Positions 7,852 to 16,127 of a DNA stretch of 64,000 nt are shown here, in pieces. A program made the translations under genes and the position numbers. Position 1 is the first letter of the stretch; the number at the start of each line of letters is the position of its first letter. This DNA is from UBA7485 sp050945075 (GTDB lineage Bacteria > Bacillota > Clostridia > Eubacteriales > Eubacteriaceae): contig JBMNSG010000002.1 of the NCBI GenBank assembly GCA_050945075.1, forward strand, positions 1 to 64,000, read 5' to 3'. The notes beneath the pieces are model-generated. The model did not search any database and was not told the origin of the DNA. It was given only the letters and a program-made list of their open reading frames with translations.

Positions 7852-7965
7852 CGGATCTGAAGAAGCGAATCGGATCTGAAGAAGTGAATTGGATCTGAAG
7901 AAGTGAATTGGATCTGAAGAAGTGAATCGGATCTGAAGACGCGGATCAGATCTGAAGATGCGAAA
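7852..7965. repeat. Six 19-bp tandem repeats downstream of nfo
   Basis: Units of 19 bp of the form CGGATCTGAAGAAGTGAAT start at 7852, 7871, 7890, 7909, 7928 and 7947. The central units are nearly identical and the last two are degenerate. There are no spacers, so this is a minisatellite and not a CRISPR array. The remainder of 7833-8218 holds a degenerate continuation, a terminator and the glcK promoter region. Confidence 0.9.
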
Positions 7966-8032
7966 TAAGCCAGTCATGTTTGAAGAAACCAGTCATATCT
8001 GAATCTTTGCCGGTCAGGCAGAAAGATCAGTA

Positions 8033-8076
8033 AACAGCAGAGAATCTGAGCACCGGGATTCCTACTGTTTTTTGTT
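8033..8076 (+). terminator. Probable terminator of ZIP-nfo transcript
   Basis: AACAGCAGAGAATC pairs imperfectly with GATTCCTACTGTT, followed by a run of T. It lies beyond the 19-bp repeats and before glcK. Confidence 0.55.
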
Positions 8077-8218
8077 TTCCTGATTTGTGTATAAAAAGCA
8101 GTTATGAATATACATTTTTTTAACATAACCGTTTAGAAGAAAGCACCAGCGGCGTGATATTATAGGTAATAAACATAAATGAAACCGGTATAATAACGGG
8201 ATATTTCAGGAGACGGAT

Positions 8219-9181
8219 ATGAAAATAGGAATTGATGTAGGCGGCACCAATCTGGCAGCAGGCGTTGTAGACAGCAAAGGTGATATCGTTCATAAGATCA
8301 GCACACCCGCGGAGGTGGAAAAAGGATATCAGTCAATGCTGGACAAGCTCACGGCACTGTCGGAGGAATTGATTGCTTGGACAAAGGAAAACAAACCCGG
8401 AGATCCGGTTACGGAAATCGGAGCAGGTATTCCGGGAATTATTTCAAAAGACGGTTCAACGGTTGTAAGCGCTCCCAATATTTTCTGGAAGAATGAATCA
8501 CTGCAGAAGGATTTGTCAGAAAAGACGGGTCTGCCGGTGTACCTGTCTAATGACGCCACGGTAGCCGGAATTGCAGAAAATGTGTTTGGCAGTACCCGCG
8601 GATTCGAAGATGCTTTTATGTATACGCTGGGAACCGGTGTGGGCGGCTGCGTGATCGTGAATGGAAAAACTGTGAGCGGGACTCACGGATGTGCCAGTGA
8701 AGTCGGTCATACACTGTGCGGACCCAATTTCTATACCTGCAACTGCGGGAAGAACGGCTGTCTGGAAACCTATGCTTCAGCAACCGGACTGATTAAGCGG
8801 GCACAGAAGCTCATCGGGGATGGCAGGGAATCTTCAATTTCCGCTATGGCGGACGGTGATCTGTCAAAAATCAATGCCAAAATGGTTATCGATGCTGCCA
8901 AAGCAGGAGATTCAGTGGGGCTGGAATGCTTTGATATCCTGGTAGACAAGATGACCGATTCCATTGCCAATGTCATTGATATCCTGGATCCGGGTGTCTT
9001 TACGATTGGCGGAGGCGTGGCCAATGCCGGTGATTTCCTGCTGGATGCGCTTCGTGAAAAGATGACGGGCAAGCTTACCTACCCGGAACTGGAACAGCCG
9101 GATATCCGTCTGGCCAGTCTTGGCAATGATGCAGGAATTATCGGGGCAGCTTATATCGGAGACTATGCCTCCGGGAAATAA
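8219..9181 (+). CDS. glcK: ROK-family glucokinase
   Basis: Phosphorylates glucose to glucose 6-phosphate in the cytoplasm. The 320-residue protein has the ROK pattern: IGIDVGGTNLAAG phosphate loop at 3-15, catalytic Asp112 in SNDATVAG, LGTGVGG near 137-143, EVGH at 161-164, and the zinc knuckle CNCGKNGC at 174-181. The CXCGXXGC motif is typical of ATP-dependent ROK kinases. AGGAGA precedes the ATG. It is the first gene of a polyphosphate operon, 9 bp ahead of the next gene, which raises but does not prove use of polyphosphate as donor. Confidence 0.88.
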   Translation: MKIGIDVGGTNLAAGVVDSKGDIVHKISTPAEVEKGYQSMLDKLTALSEELIAWTKENKPGDPVTEIGAGIPGIISKDGSTVVSAPNIFWKNESLQKDLSEKTGLPVYLSNDATVAGIAENVFGSTRGFEDAFMYTLGTGVGGCVIVNGKTVSGTHGCASEVGHTLCGPNFYTCNCGKNGCLETYASATGLIKRAQKLIGDGRESSISAMADGDLSKINAKMVIDAAKAGDSVGLECFDILVDKMTDSIANVIDILDPGVFTIGGGVANAGDFLLDALREKMTGKLTYPELEQPDIRLASLGNDAGIIGAAYIGDYASGK

Positions 9182-9190
9182 GGAGAAAAC

Positions 9191-10747
9191 GTGAAACGCT
9201 ACGCATGTATTTTTGTGGGCTGCAACCGCTGTACACTCAGAGTTGCGCAGCGGGGTGCAGGCGGTAAGGTCAATATTCTGGAACGGGCGGAATTTCCGGT
9301 CGATTTCGGAGGCCGGATTTTTGCGGACGAAGCGGTCAGCGCTCAGGCGGTGACGGAGCTGTGCCGGATTATCCGGGAGTATATTCATATCGCCGAACAG
9401 AACGCACCGGAAACCATCGAGGTTTATATCAGCGCGGCACTGCGCAGAGCGATTAACAGCATTTATATCTATGAACGCATCCGCGATTCAATCAAGCCGT
9501 ATCCGGTTATTCTGATGTCGGATGCGGAAGAGCTGGTTAATTTCTGCCGCTCCATGATGCTGGAAATTCCGTCTCTGGTATCCGCGCAGGAAATGAAAAG
9601 CGATTCGCTCATGGTCTCTCTCAAGGGGGACAGCTTTCTGCTGGCTTCCCTGAGCGGAGGGATTGTTGATTATATCACCAGAATCCCCATCGGCTACCGC
9701 AAGCTTACCGATATGACGGAAAACATTACCGAGCGATCGGAAACGTTTGGCCGTCTGCTCACCGAAATCATCACCAACTATATCCGTCCGGTGATGCTTC
9801 ATCTGGGCAACGGAAGGATCCGCAATATTTACTTCAGCTCGGCGGATTTCGGGGGTGTGGTCAAACTGGCAGAACCGGGAACGCCGGACGAGGTCAGAAA
9901 ATACCTGAAATTCGACAAAGATCAGATCAACCGGCTGTATCAGGGCCTCAAGGACCTGATGCCCAATCAGATTCAGCGAAAGTATCCGGATCTGGAAGAA
10001 AGAGAATCGGAAACCGTACTGTTTACCCTGGTTTTCTGCAGAGCGCTGCTGGAATCAGTGCGGACGGACAGCCTGTACATGATGCCCATGGATCTGTGCA
10101 ATACCATCACCATGTTCCAGTTCAAACAGACCCGCCTGGGAGCGATTACGGACTGGATTGGCGATTCTGGTTACGACTGTACCAGAACGGCGGCTGCCAC
10201 CTACGGAGTGGACCTGCGGCATGCAGAGGAGACGGAGTATTTTGCACTGCGCTTCTTTGACACGCTTAAAAAGCGGTATACCTTTGTCAAACGTGAACGG
10301 TATCTGCTCAGGCTCTGTTCACTGCTGGTGGATGTCGGACAGTATTTCGGAGAGAGTTACCGTTCCGAAGCCTGTGAATTTGTGATAAACCGGACCGAAA
10401 TACTGGGCCTGAGCGAACGGGAACGTTTCCTGTGCGCCAGAATCTGTGCCCACGTCAACGATCCCGCGTATAACGGCATCCCGGTGGACGATGACCTGAC
10501 CCGCAGTGAACAGCTCACCTGTGCCCAGCTCACCGCGGTTTTAAAACTGGCGGAAGCCATGGATGCCGGACGCAAGCAGAAAATAAACAAGCTTACCTGC
10601 TCGATGACGGAGGATACATTTACGGTGAAGGCCGGGAGCTCCAAGAATAATCATCTGGAACAGTACGACTTTAATTCCGCCAGATCCTGCTTCAGGCAGG
10701 TTTTCGGGCTGAATCCGGTTTTGAGTATAAAGAGGGTGAAAATCTGA
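9191..10747 (+). CDS. Degenerate Ppx/GppA-like protein with HD-like C-terminus
   Basis: A 518-residue relative of exopolyphosphatase, with the same order of an ASKHA-fold half and an HD-like half, but key motifs are lost. The family phosphate loop (DIGSNSFH) is replaced by IFVGCNRCTLRV, the second loop (DIGGGS) by MVSLKGDSF, and the HD motif (HDIG) by VDVG. VYISAALRRAINS and VILMSDAEELVNF still match family helices. It is therefore probably non-catalytic and regulatory. The start is GTG after AGGAGA. Its stop overlaps the ppk start by one base, indicating translational coupling to polyphosphate kinase. Regulation of PPK or of the true Ppx is inferred. Confidence 0.8.
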   Translation: MKRYACIFVGCNRCTLRVAQRGAGGKVNILERAEFPVDFGGRIFADEAVSAQAVTELCRIIREYIHIAEQNAPETIEVYISAALRRAINSIYIYERIRDSIKPYPVILMSDAEELVNFCRSMMLEIPSLVSAQEMKSDSLMVSLKGDSFLLASLSGGIVDYITRIPIGYRKLTDMTENITERSETFGRLLTEIITNYIRPVMLHLGNGRIRNIYFSSADFGGVVKLAEPGTPDEVRKYLKFDKDQINRLYQGLKDLMPNQIQRKYPDLEERESETVLFTLVFCRALLESVRTDSLYMMPMDLCNTITMFQFKQTRLGAITDWIGDSGYDCTRTAAATYGVDLRHAEETEYFALRFFDTLKKRYTFVKRERYLLRLCSLLVDVGQYFGESYRSEACEFVINRTEILGLSERERFLCARICAHVNDPAYNGIPVDDDLTRSEQLTCAQLTAVLKLAEAMDAGRKQKINKLTCSMTEDTFTVKAGSSKNNHLEQYDFNSARSCFRQVFGLNPVLSIKRVKI

Positions 10748-13029
10748 TGGCAGAAAACTATACACCGGGTCCCTATGTCGGACGCGAAACCAGCTGGCTT
10801 GACTTCAACTACCGGGTGCTGGAGGAAGCCTACGATAAAACCAATATGATTATGGACCGCCTGAAGTTTCTGGCGATTACAGCTAGCAACCTCGACGAGT
10901 TTTTTATGGTCCGTATCGCCGGTTTGAATGACCAGGTGAGTGTCGGCTATACCAAAAAAGGCCTGGACGGCCTGACACCGGCTCAGGAGCTGGCGGCTAT
11001 GCGCGAAGGCACCCACCAGATGATGAAGCGGCAGTACAATTGTCTGACCAAGTCAATCCTTCCGGAACTGGAACAGGACGGGGTATTCTTTGTCAGCTAT
11101 AACGAGCTGGACGATTCGGAAAAGAACTTTGTCGAAGAGTATTTTGATGAAGTCTGCTATCCGGTTCTGACTCCGCAGGCGATCGACAATTCCAGACCCT
11201 TTCCGCTTATTACCAACAACGCCGTAAATATCGGTGTTCAGCTTGAAGATACGGACGGTGTTGCCGGATTTGACAAGGCTGATCTGAACGAGAAAGAAAA
11301 AGCGGACAAAAACAGCAAGACCGATAAAAACGATAAATCTGATAAGGCTGATAAATCCGACAAGAACGACAAATCCGATAAAAACGATAAGTCTGACAAA
11401 AGTGACAAGTCCGACAAGAAAAAGAAGAAGAAGGACGATTCGACTCTGTTCGCCATTATCGAAGTGCCGAAGGGACTGACCCGTGTCATCGCACTTCCAC
11501 CTTCCGGCAAACCGGATGAACGCCGCTACATATTCCTGGAAGAAGTCATCAAGGCGCATGTCTCGGAACTGTTTCCGGGTTATACAGTCAGGCACGTAGC
11601 GGAATTCAGGATCACCAGAAACGCGGACCTTGCCATTGATGAGGACGAAGCGGAAGATCTGCTCATCGAGATTGAAAAATCGATTCAGAAACGCAAATGG
11701 GGGGCAGCACTCAAGCTGGAAATCCCTCCGGAAATGAACAAGAAGATGCGCAGGATGCTTACCGGGATGCTCGAGATCGAAGAAAATGAAATCTACGAAC
11801 TCTCCGGTCCGCTTGATCTGACTGCTTTTATGAAATTTTCAGGACGTCCGGAGCTCTCCGAACTGCGGCAGCCTGTCTGGGAGCCGGTTTTATCGCCTGA
11901 TTTTTACGAACAGGACGATATCTTCAAGGTGGTCCGGGAAAAGGACCGGGTGCTTTCCCATCCCTTTGAAAGCTTCAGTACAGTCGTTGACTTCGTCAGA
12001 CAGGCAGCACGGGATCCGGAGGTACTGGCGATCAAGCAGACCTTATACCGGGTGTCCGGAGATTCTCCGATTATCGAAGCATTGATCGAGGCGGCTAATA
12101 ATGGCAAGCAGGTAACGGTGCTGGTGGAACTGAAGGCACGCTTTGACGAGGCCAACAACATCGTCTGGGCCAAGAAGCTCGAACATGCCGGCTGCCATGT
12201 GATTTACGGTCTGCCGGGACTCAAGATTCACTGCAAGATGATTCTGGTCGTCCGGCGCGAGGACGATCAGATTGTCCGCTATGTTCATCTGGGAACCGGG
12301 AACTATAACGACGTGACGGCAGGACTCTACACAGACATTGGCCTGTTTACGGCGAAAGAAAGCTTTGCGTCAGATGTGTCGACACTGTTTAACGTCTTGT
12401 CCGGTTATTCGAAATACGAATTGTGGCGCAAGATCGAGGTGGCTCCGCACACGCTGCGGGAAGCCTTTATGCGGATGATCGACCGTGAAATTGAAAATAC
12501 GAAAAATGGTGCGGAAGGGCTGATCATCGCCAAGATGAACGCGCTGATCGACGACCGTGTGGTACAGAAGCTGTATCAGGCTTCGCAGGCAGGCGTGAAG
12601 ATTCAGCTCGTTGTCCGCGGGATGTGCTCGCTGATTCCGGGCATTGAAGGTATTTCAGATAATATCGAGGTCCATTCGATTGTCGGGGAATTCCTGGAAC
12701 ACAGCCGCATCTACTATTTCCTGAACGGGGGCGACGAGGAGGTCTATCTGGCCAGTGCTGACTGGATGCAGAGAAACCTGGACCGCCGGATTGAAACCAT
12801 GTTCCCGGTCGAGGATCCGGACGTCAAAAAACGGGTCCTGCATATTTTAGACACAGTGTGGCGTGATACAATAAAAACAAGAATTTTACTCAATGACGGC
12901 AGTTATGCCCGTGTCGATAAACGCGGGAAAGAACTGATCAGCTCTCAGGATCAGTTCAAGGAAGAAGCTACGGCTGCCTGGAATGCGGTAAGAAATAAAA
13001 AACCGGGCGAGCTGCCTTCGCCGCTCTGA
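10747..13029 (+). CDS. ppk1: Polyphosphate kinase 1 with Lys/Asp/Ser-rich insertion
   Basis: Reversibly transfers the gamma-phosphate of ATP to polyphosphate. The 760-residue protein has the N-terminal domain (SWLDFNYRVLEEA, SNLDEFFMVR), head domain and two phospholipase-D-like catalytic halves. The autophosphorylated histidine lies in VHLGTGNYND, and the second half has EHSRIYYF and YLASADWMQRNLDRR. Residues 176-231 are an extra low-complexity block of DKSDK-type repeats ending in KKKKKKDD, placed in the head domain; usual family members are about 690-720 residues. The ATG overlaps the stop of the preceding gene. All catalytic regions appear intact. Confidence 0.95.
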   Translation: MAENYTPGPYVGRETSWLDFNYRVLEEAYDKTNMIMDRLKFLAITASNLDEFFMVRIAGLNDQVSVGYTKKGLDGLTPAQELAAMREGTHQMMKRQYNCLTKSILPELEQDGVFFVSYNELDDSEKNFVEEYFDEVCYPVLTPQAIDNSRPFPLITNNAVNIGVQLEDTDGVAGFDKADLNEKEKADKNSKTDKNDKSDKADKSDKNDKSDKNDKSDKSDKSDKKKKKKDDSTLFAIIEVPKGLTRVIALPPSGKPDERRYIFLEEVIKAHVSELFPGYTVRHVAEFRITRNADLAIDEDEAEDLLIEIEKSIQKRKWGAALKLEIPPEMNKKMRRMLTGMLEIEENEIYELSGPLDLTAFMKFSGRPELSELRQPVWEPVLSPDFYEQDDIFKVVREKDRVLSHPFESFSTVVDFVRQAARDPEVLAIKQTLYRVSGDSPIIEALIEAANNGKQVTVLVELKARFDEANNIVWAKKLEHAGCHVIYGLPGLKIHCKMILVVRREDDQIVRYVHLGTGNYNDVTAGLYTDIGLFTAKESFASDVSTLFNVLSGYSKYELWRKIEVAPHTLREAFMRMIDREIENTKNGAEGLIIAKMNALIDDRVVQKLYQASQAGVKIQLVVRGMCSLIPGIEGISDNIEVHSIVGEFLEHSRIYYFLNGGDEEVYLASADWMQRNLDRRIETMFPVEDPDVKKRVLHILDTVWRDTIKTRILLNDGSYARVDKRGKELISSQDQFKEEATAAWNAVRNKKPGELPSPL
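11272..11439 (+). repeat. Lys/Asp/Ser low-complexity insert within ppk1
   Basis: About 56 codons made of degenerate repeats of GAYAARWSYGAYAAR type encode alternating Asp-Lys-Ser and Asp-Lys-Asn steps and a final Lys run. The codons vary (AAA/AAG, GAC/GAT, TCC/TCT), so the amino-acid pattern is conserved better than the DNA. That argues for selection on the peptide and not a recent slippage event. Confidence 0.85.
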
Positions 13030-13045
13030 CCGGTGCGGAGGATCT

Positions 13046-14614
13046 ATGGGCAGCAGTAAAATCGGCGTGATCGATATTGGCTCCAACAGCTTTCATATGC
13101 TCATTGGCGGCTATATCAATCAGATGTATTACCACATTACGGACGATGTCAAAATGAACGTCCGGCTCTGTGAAGGACTCAATGAAACCGGCGCCATCCG
13201 TCAGGACAGAATGGATTACGGGATCCAGACACTGATCATGTTTTCCAACATCTGCCGGACCGAAGGCCTGGACAAGGTGATCACGGTCGCAACGGAAGCA
13301 GTCAGGCGGGCACTCAACGGCAAGGAGTTCGTGCGTCGTGCGAAAGAAGAGGCGGGGATCGAGATTCAGGTCATTCCGGGAACCATGGAAGCAGAACTTG
13401 ATTATCTCGGATGCGCCAATACACTGGAAATTGACAACGCGCTGATGATGGACATCGGCGGGGGTTCTGCGGAATTTGTGCTGATTAAGAATCGCAAGAA
13501 TATCGCTTCCATAAGCCTGCCGTTCGGGTCAATCAATCTGACAGAAAAATTTGATCTGGGCAGTAAGGTCACGGAAGACAAAATTCACGAGCTGCAGAAA
13601 TATGTAAAGTCACAATATAAGGAAATTGATTTCTTCCAGGAAGCCAAAGGCCTGCCGGTTATCGGCGTGGGCGGAACCATCCGCAACGTCGCCCGGATTC
13701 ACCGGCGCCTGATCGACTATCCGCTGGAAATTGCCCATAACTACAAAATGACACCCAGAGAGGTGGATTATGTGGTAAATCTGGTGGGGAGTCTGTCCGA
13801 CAAGGAACGTCAGGGCTTTGACGGACTGTCCAAGGGGAGAACCGATATCTTTGTAGCACCGGCTAATGCACTGCGGATGCTCATTAAATATATTGATGCA
13901 CCGGAACTCATTATCTCTGACTGCGGGCTGCGCGACGGCCTGATTTACCGGTATTTCGGTTTCGGACCGGACAATCTGATCTTTGATATTTTCCAGAATT
14001 CACTGATCAATGTCATGCTCAACTATGAAGCGGATATGTCGCATTCCTATCAGGTCCTGAATATTGTCATGAAACTCTATCATGAACTAAAGCAGTATCT
14101 GACAGTACTGCCGGAGACGGAGAAGGTGATTATCACCAGCTGTATGCTCCACGACATCGGAACCAAGATTGCCTATCGCAATCATCATGAGCATTCGTTC
14201 TACCTGATTCTTAATTCGGGACTGGAAGGGATCAGCCAGAAGGAATTGCTGCTTTCGGCATTTATTGCCCTGTATCACCGGACCAACAAGAAAATCCGCA
14301 TCGACAAGGCTTACGAATTGCTGCTCAACAGTGAAGACAAGGTTGTTATCGATGAAATTTCACTGTTCCTCCAGATTGCGGAAAATCTGGATATGTCCAT
14401 GGACGGAGCGGTTAAGGATATCCGGATTTCGGTCACGGATGATCGGGTGACCCTGCATGCGATTTCCGTCAATCATACGGTTTTCACAGAACAGATTATG
14501 GAAGACTGCGCGAAGAAATTCAGAAGAATTTTCGGCCGTGAGCTTTATGTGCTCAATACGGTTGTCAGCGTTGATGATATTCAGGACGTTCTGGCTCAGG
14601 AAAATCCGTTTTAG
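13046..14614 (+). CDS. ppx: Exopolyphosphatase (Ppx/GppA family)
   Basis: Removes terminal phosphate from polyphosphate, or the 5'-gamma phosphate of pppGpp. The 522 residues contain the intact motifs missing from the paralogue upstream: VIDIGSNSFHMLIGG near the N-terminus, VATEAVRRALNG, MMDIGGGSAEFVLI and the HD-type half with SCMLHDIGTKIAYRNHHEHS. GCGGAGG precedes the ATG, 16 bp after ppk1. Together with ppk1 it sets the polyphosphate pool. It is the last gene of the operon. Confidence 0.93.
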   Translation: MGSSKIGVIDIGSNSFHMLIGGYINQMYYHITDDVKMNVRLCEGLNETGAIRQDRMDYGIQTLIMFSNICRTEGLDKVITVATEAVRRALNGKEFVRRAKEEAGIEIQVIPGTMEAELDYLGCANTLEIDNALMMDIGGGSAEFVLIKNRKNIASISLPFGSINLTEKFDLGSKVTEDKIHELQKYVKSQYKEIDFFQEAKGLPVIGVGGTIRNVARIHRRLIDYPLEIAHNYKMTPREVDYVVNLVGSLSDKERQGFDGLSKGRTDIFVAPANALRMLIKYIDAPELIISDCGLRDGLIYRYFGFGPDNLIFDIFQNSLINVMLNYEADMSHSYQVLNIVMKLYHELKQYLTVLPETEKVIITSCMLHDIGTKIAYRNHHEHSFYLILNSGLEGISQKELLLSAFIALYHRTNKKIRIDKAYELLLNSEDKVVIDEISLFLQIAENLDMSMDGAVKDIRISVTDDRVTLHAISVNHTVFTEQIMEDCAKKFRRIFGRELYVLNTVVSVDDIQDVLAQENPF

Positions 14615-14780
14615 AACAGTCCATACAGCCAAATCCAGCGATGGAAAATGGATTCAGGTGGAGAGGCTGCGGACTAACGGACGGCGGTAGAGAAAAGCAT
14701 GAAACAGAAGCCGTAAAATCCGTGAAACAGAGACAAAAACAACACGAAAAAAATGTTTGATAAAAATCTATCATTCTCTC

Positions 14781-14809
14781 TTGACACTTGTGTATACAGG
14801 CTGTAAAAT
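14781..14809 (+). promoter_or_regulatory. Near-consensus promoter in the ppx-xth gap
   Basis: TTGACA (14781-14786) and TAAAAT (14804-14809) are 17 nt apart, the best sigma-A match in the window. The only thing downstream on this strand before the convergent xth gene is a hairpin terminator, so it should drive a short transcript. Confidence 0.75.
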
Positions 14810-14815
14810 GAAGGT

Positions 14816-14897
14816 GTTCGGAAAGAATGGAAACAGAAATTAAAGAATGAGAGGCCGGAGATCTTAATAGAATAGAGACTCCGGCTCTTTGTGTTTA
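14816..14897 (+). ncRNA. Candidate small RNA of about 80 nt
   Basis: A start about 7 nt after the TAAAAT box and an end at the T-rich tract after 14888 define an RNA of roughly 80 nt. Its 5' part is purine-rich (GGAAAGAATGG region) and the 3' part is a hairpin terminator. A seven-codon frame METEIKE begins at 14827 but lacks a good ribosome binding site. No known RNA family was recognised. The boundaries are inferred from signals only. Confidence 0.45.
14851..14897 (+). terminator. Hairpin terminator of the candidate small RNA
   Basis: GAGGCCGGAG (14851-14860) pairs with CTCCGGCTC (14879-14887) with one bulged G, followed by TTTGTGTTTATTTTT. It could also end ppx readthrough. Confidence 0.65.
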
Positions 14898-14928
14898 TTT
14901 TTGGAAATATCTGAAAACAGAAGGTTTG

Positions 14929-15720
14929 TTACCGGATTTCGGAAAGCTTCAGGTCCAGCATAACCGGGCAGTGATCGCTTCCCTGGACATCGTCCAGAAC
15001 AGCAGCTTCCTGGAGAGCGGGAACCAGACTTTCTGATATGAAGAAATAGTCAATACGCCATCCCGCGTTGGTGGAACGGGCATTGAAGCGGTAACTCCAC
15101 CAGGAGTACCGGACTTCATCCGGGTGCAGGTTTCGGAAGGTATCGATAAAGCCTGCGGCCAGGAAACGATCCAGGAACCGGCGTTCTTCGGGAAGAAAAC
15201 CTGAATGCTTTTCATTGGTTTTCGGGTTTTTCAGATCAATCGGCTGGTGAGCGATATTTACGTCCCCGCAGACGATAATGTTGCGTCCCTCATTTTTGAG
15301 ATCGGTCAGTTCGTCTTTGAGGACCTCGTTAAAGGAATTCTTGTAATTCCTGCGGTCTTCGCCGCTGCCGCCGTTTGGAAAATAAACATTGAACAGGATA
15401 AAATCCGTGGTGTCGACCCGCGTCACCCGGCCTTCGTCATTCCAGCGGCTGTCTGCCAGTCCGCAGGAAACAGAAGCACCTGCCAGTTCCGGCGAGTCGT
15501 TTTTCAGATAGACTGCCGTTCCGGAATAGCCCTTGCGCTGGGCCGAGCAGACGGTCAGTGTATAGCCGGGGATCTGTGTAAGATCTTCGCCAAGCTGTCC
15601 ATGTTCCGCTTTGACTTCCTGGATACAGACAATGTCCGCATCCGTGCTCAGAAGCCAGTCGGCAAAGCCCTTCTTGGCAGCAGCCCTGAGGCCGTTCACA
15701 TTCCAGGAGTATATTTTCAT
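14929..15720 (-). CDS. xth: Exodeoxyribonuclease III
   Basis: Magnesium-dependent AP endonuclease and 3'-5' exonuclease of base excision repair. At 263 residues it has the usual length and motifs: MKIYSWNVNGLRAA at the start, CIQEVKAE (metal Glu), GDVNIAHQPIDL (catalytic Asp and Asn), RYSWWSYRFNAR, GWRIDYFF and the terminal GSDHCPVMLDL with the catalytic His. The start ATG has only a weak GGTGA upstream but matches the family N-terminus exactly. It is monocistronic. With nfo the window encodes both AP-endonuclease families. Confidence 0.95.
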   Translation of the reverse strand: MKIYSWNVNGLRAAAKKGFADWLLSTDADIVCIQEVKAEHGQLGEDLTQIPGYTLTVCSAQRKGYSGTAVYLKNDSPELAGASVSCGLADSRWNDEGRVTRVDTTDFILFNVYFPNGGSGEDRRNYKNSFNEVLKDELTDLKNEGRNIIVCGDVNIAHQPIDLKNPKTNEKHSGFLPEERRFLDRFLAAGFIDTFRNLHPDEVRYSWWSYRFNARSTNAGWRIDYFFISESLVPALQEAAVLDDVQGSDHCPVMLDLKLSEIR

Positions 15721-16127
15721 AAAATCACCGCTTTCTGAATGAATGTTGTAAAATAACCGTAACAGCAGAGAGAATCAGTTTTCAGATACCATCTGAATGT
15801 GTATTTAAACTCCGGCGGTTATTGTAACCAGTAGAATAATCGAAGGGTTTTCGATCACACTATGTATTGTATCCTTTGATTGCTTCTGATTGCTGTAAAA
15901 GTTGTATTGGGTAAAAGACAAAAAATGTCAAGGTAATTAACTCTGTACTACGAAAAGATATTGGATAATTTGTCTATCCGCTTGAACTGATATGGACAAT
16001 GTGATAGGCTTGTTATAGATTTAACAGAATAGATGATGGGTATTTATCCTTTAATACGCATCAGATACACTTCGGTCTGCAAACGATATGGAAAATGCAT
16101 TCGTGCAAATTTTAGGAGGTTTCAAAG
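15721..16127. other. Control region between xth and the butyrate operon
   Basis: A 407-bp AT-rich gap between divergent units holds no supported gene. It must contain the xth promoter and the thl promoter. The thl side carries TGGACA at 15993-15998 and TAGATT at 16016-16021 (17-nt spacing) overlapped by a Rex-like inverted repeat, leaving a leader of about 100 nt before thl. Confidence 0.6.
16010..16027. promoter_or_regulatory. Rex-type operator of the butyrate operon
   Basis: TTGTTATAGATTTAACAG matches the Rex consensus TTGTTAAN4TTAACAA at 12 of 14 specified positions. It overlaps the proposed -10 box, the position expected for redox-dependent repression. Rex control of thl-crt-bcd-hbd operons is known in clostridia. 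No rex gene lies in the window. Confidence 0.65.

Noticed and set aside
7852..7965. 19-bp repeats considered as a CRISPR array
   Set aside because: The units are contiguous, without spacers, and no cas genes are present.
11053..11595. 180-codon minus-strand frame with hydrophobic repeats
   Set aside because: It is the antisense of the Lys/Asp insert of ppk1; the hydrophobic repeats simply mirror the DKSDK codons.
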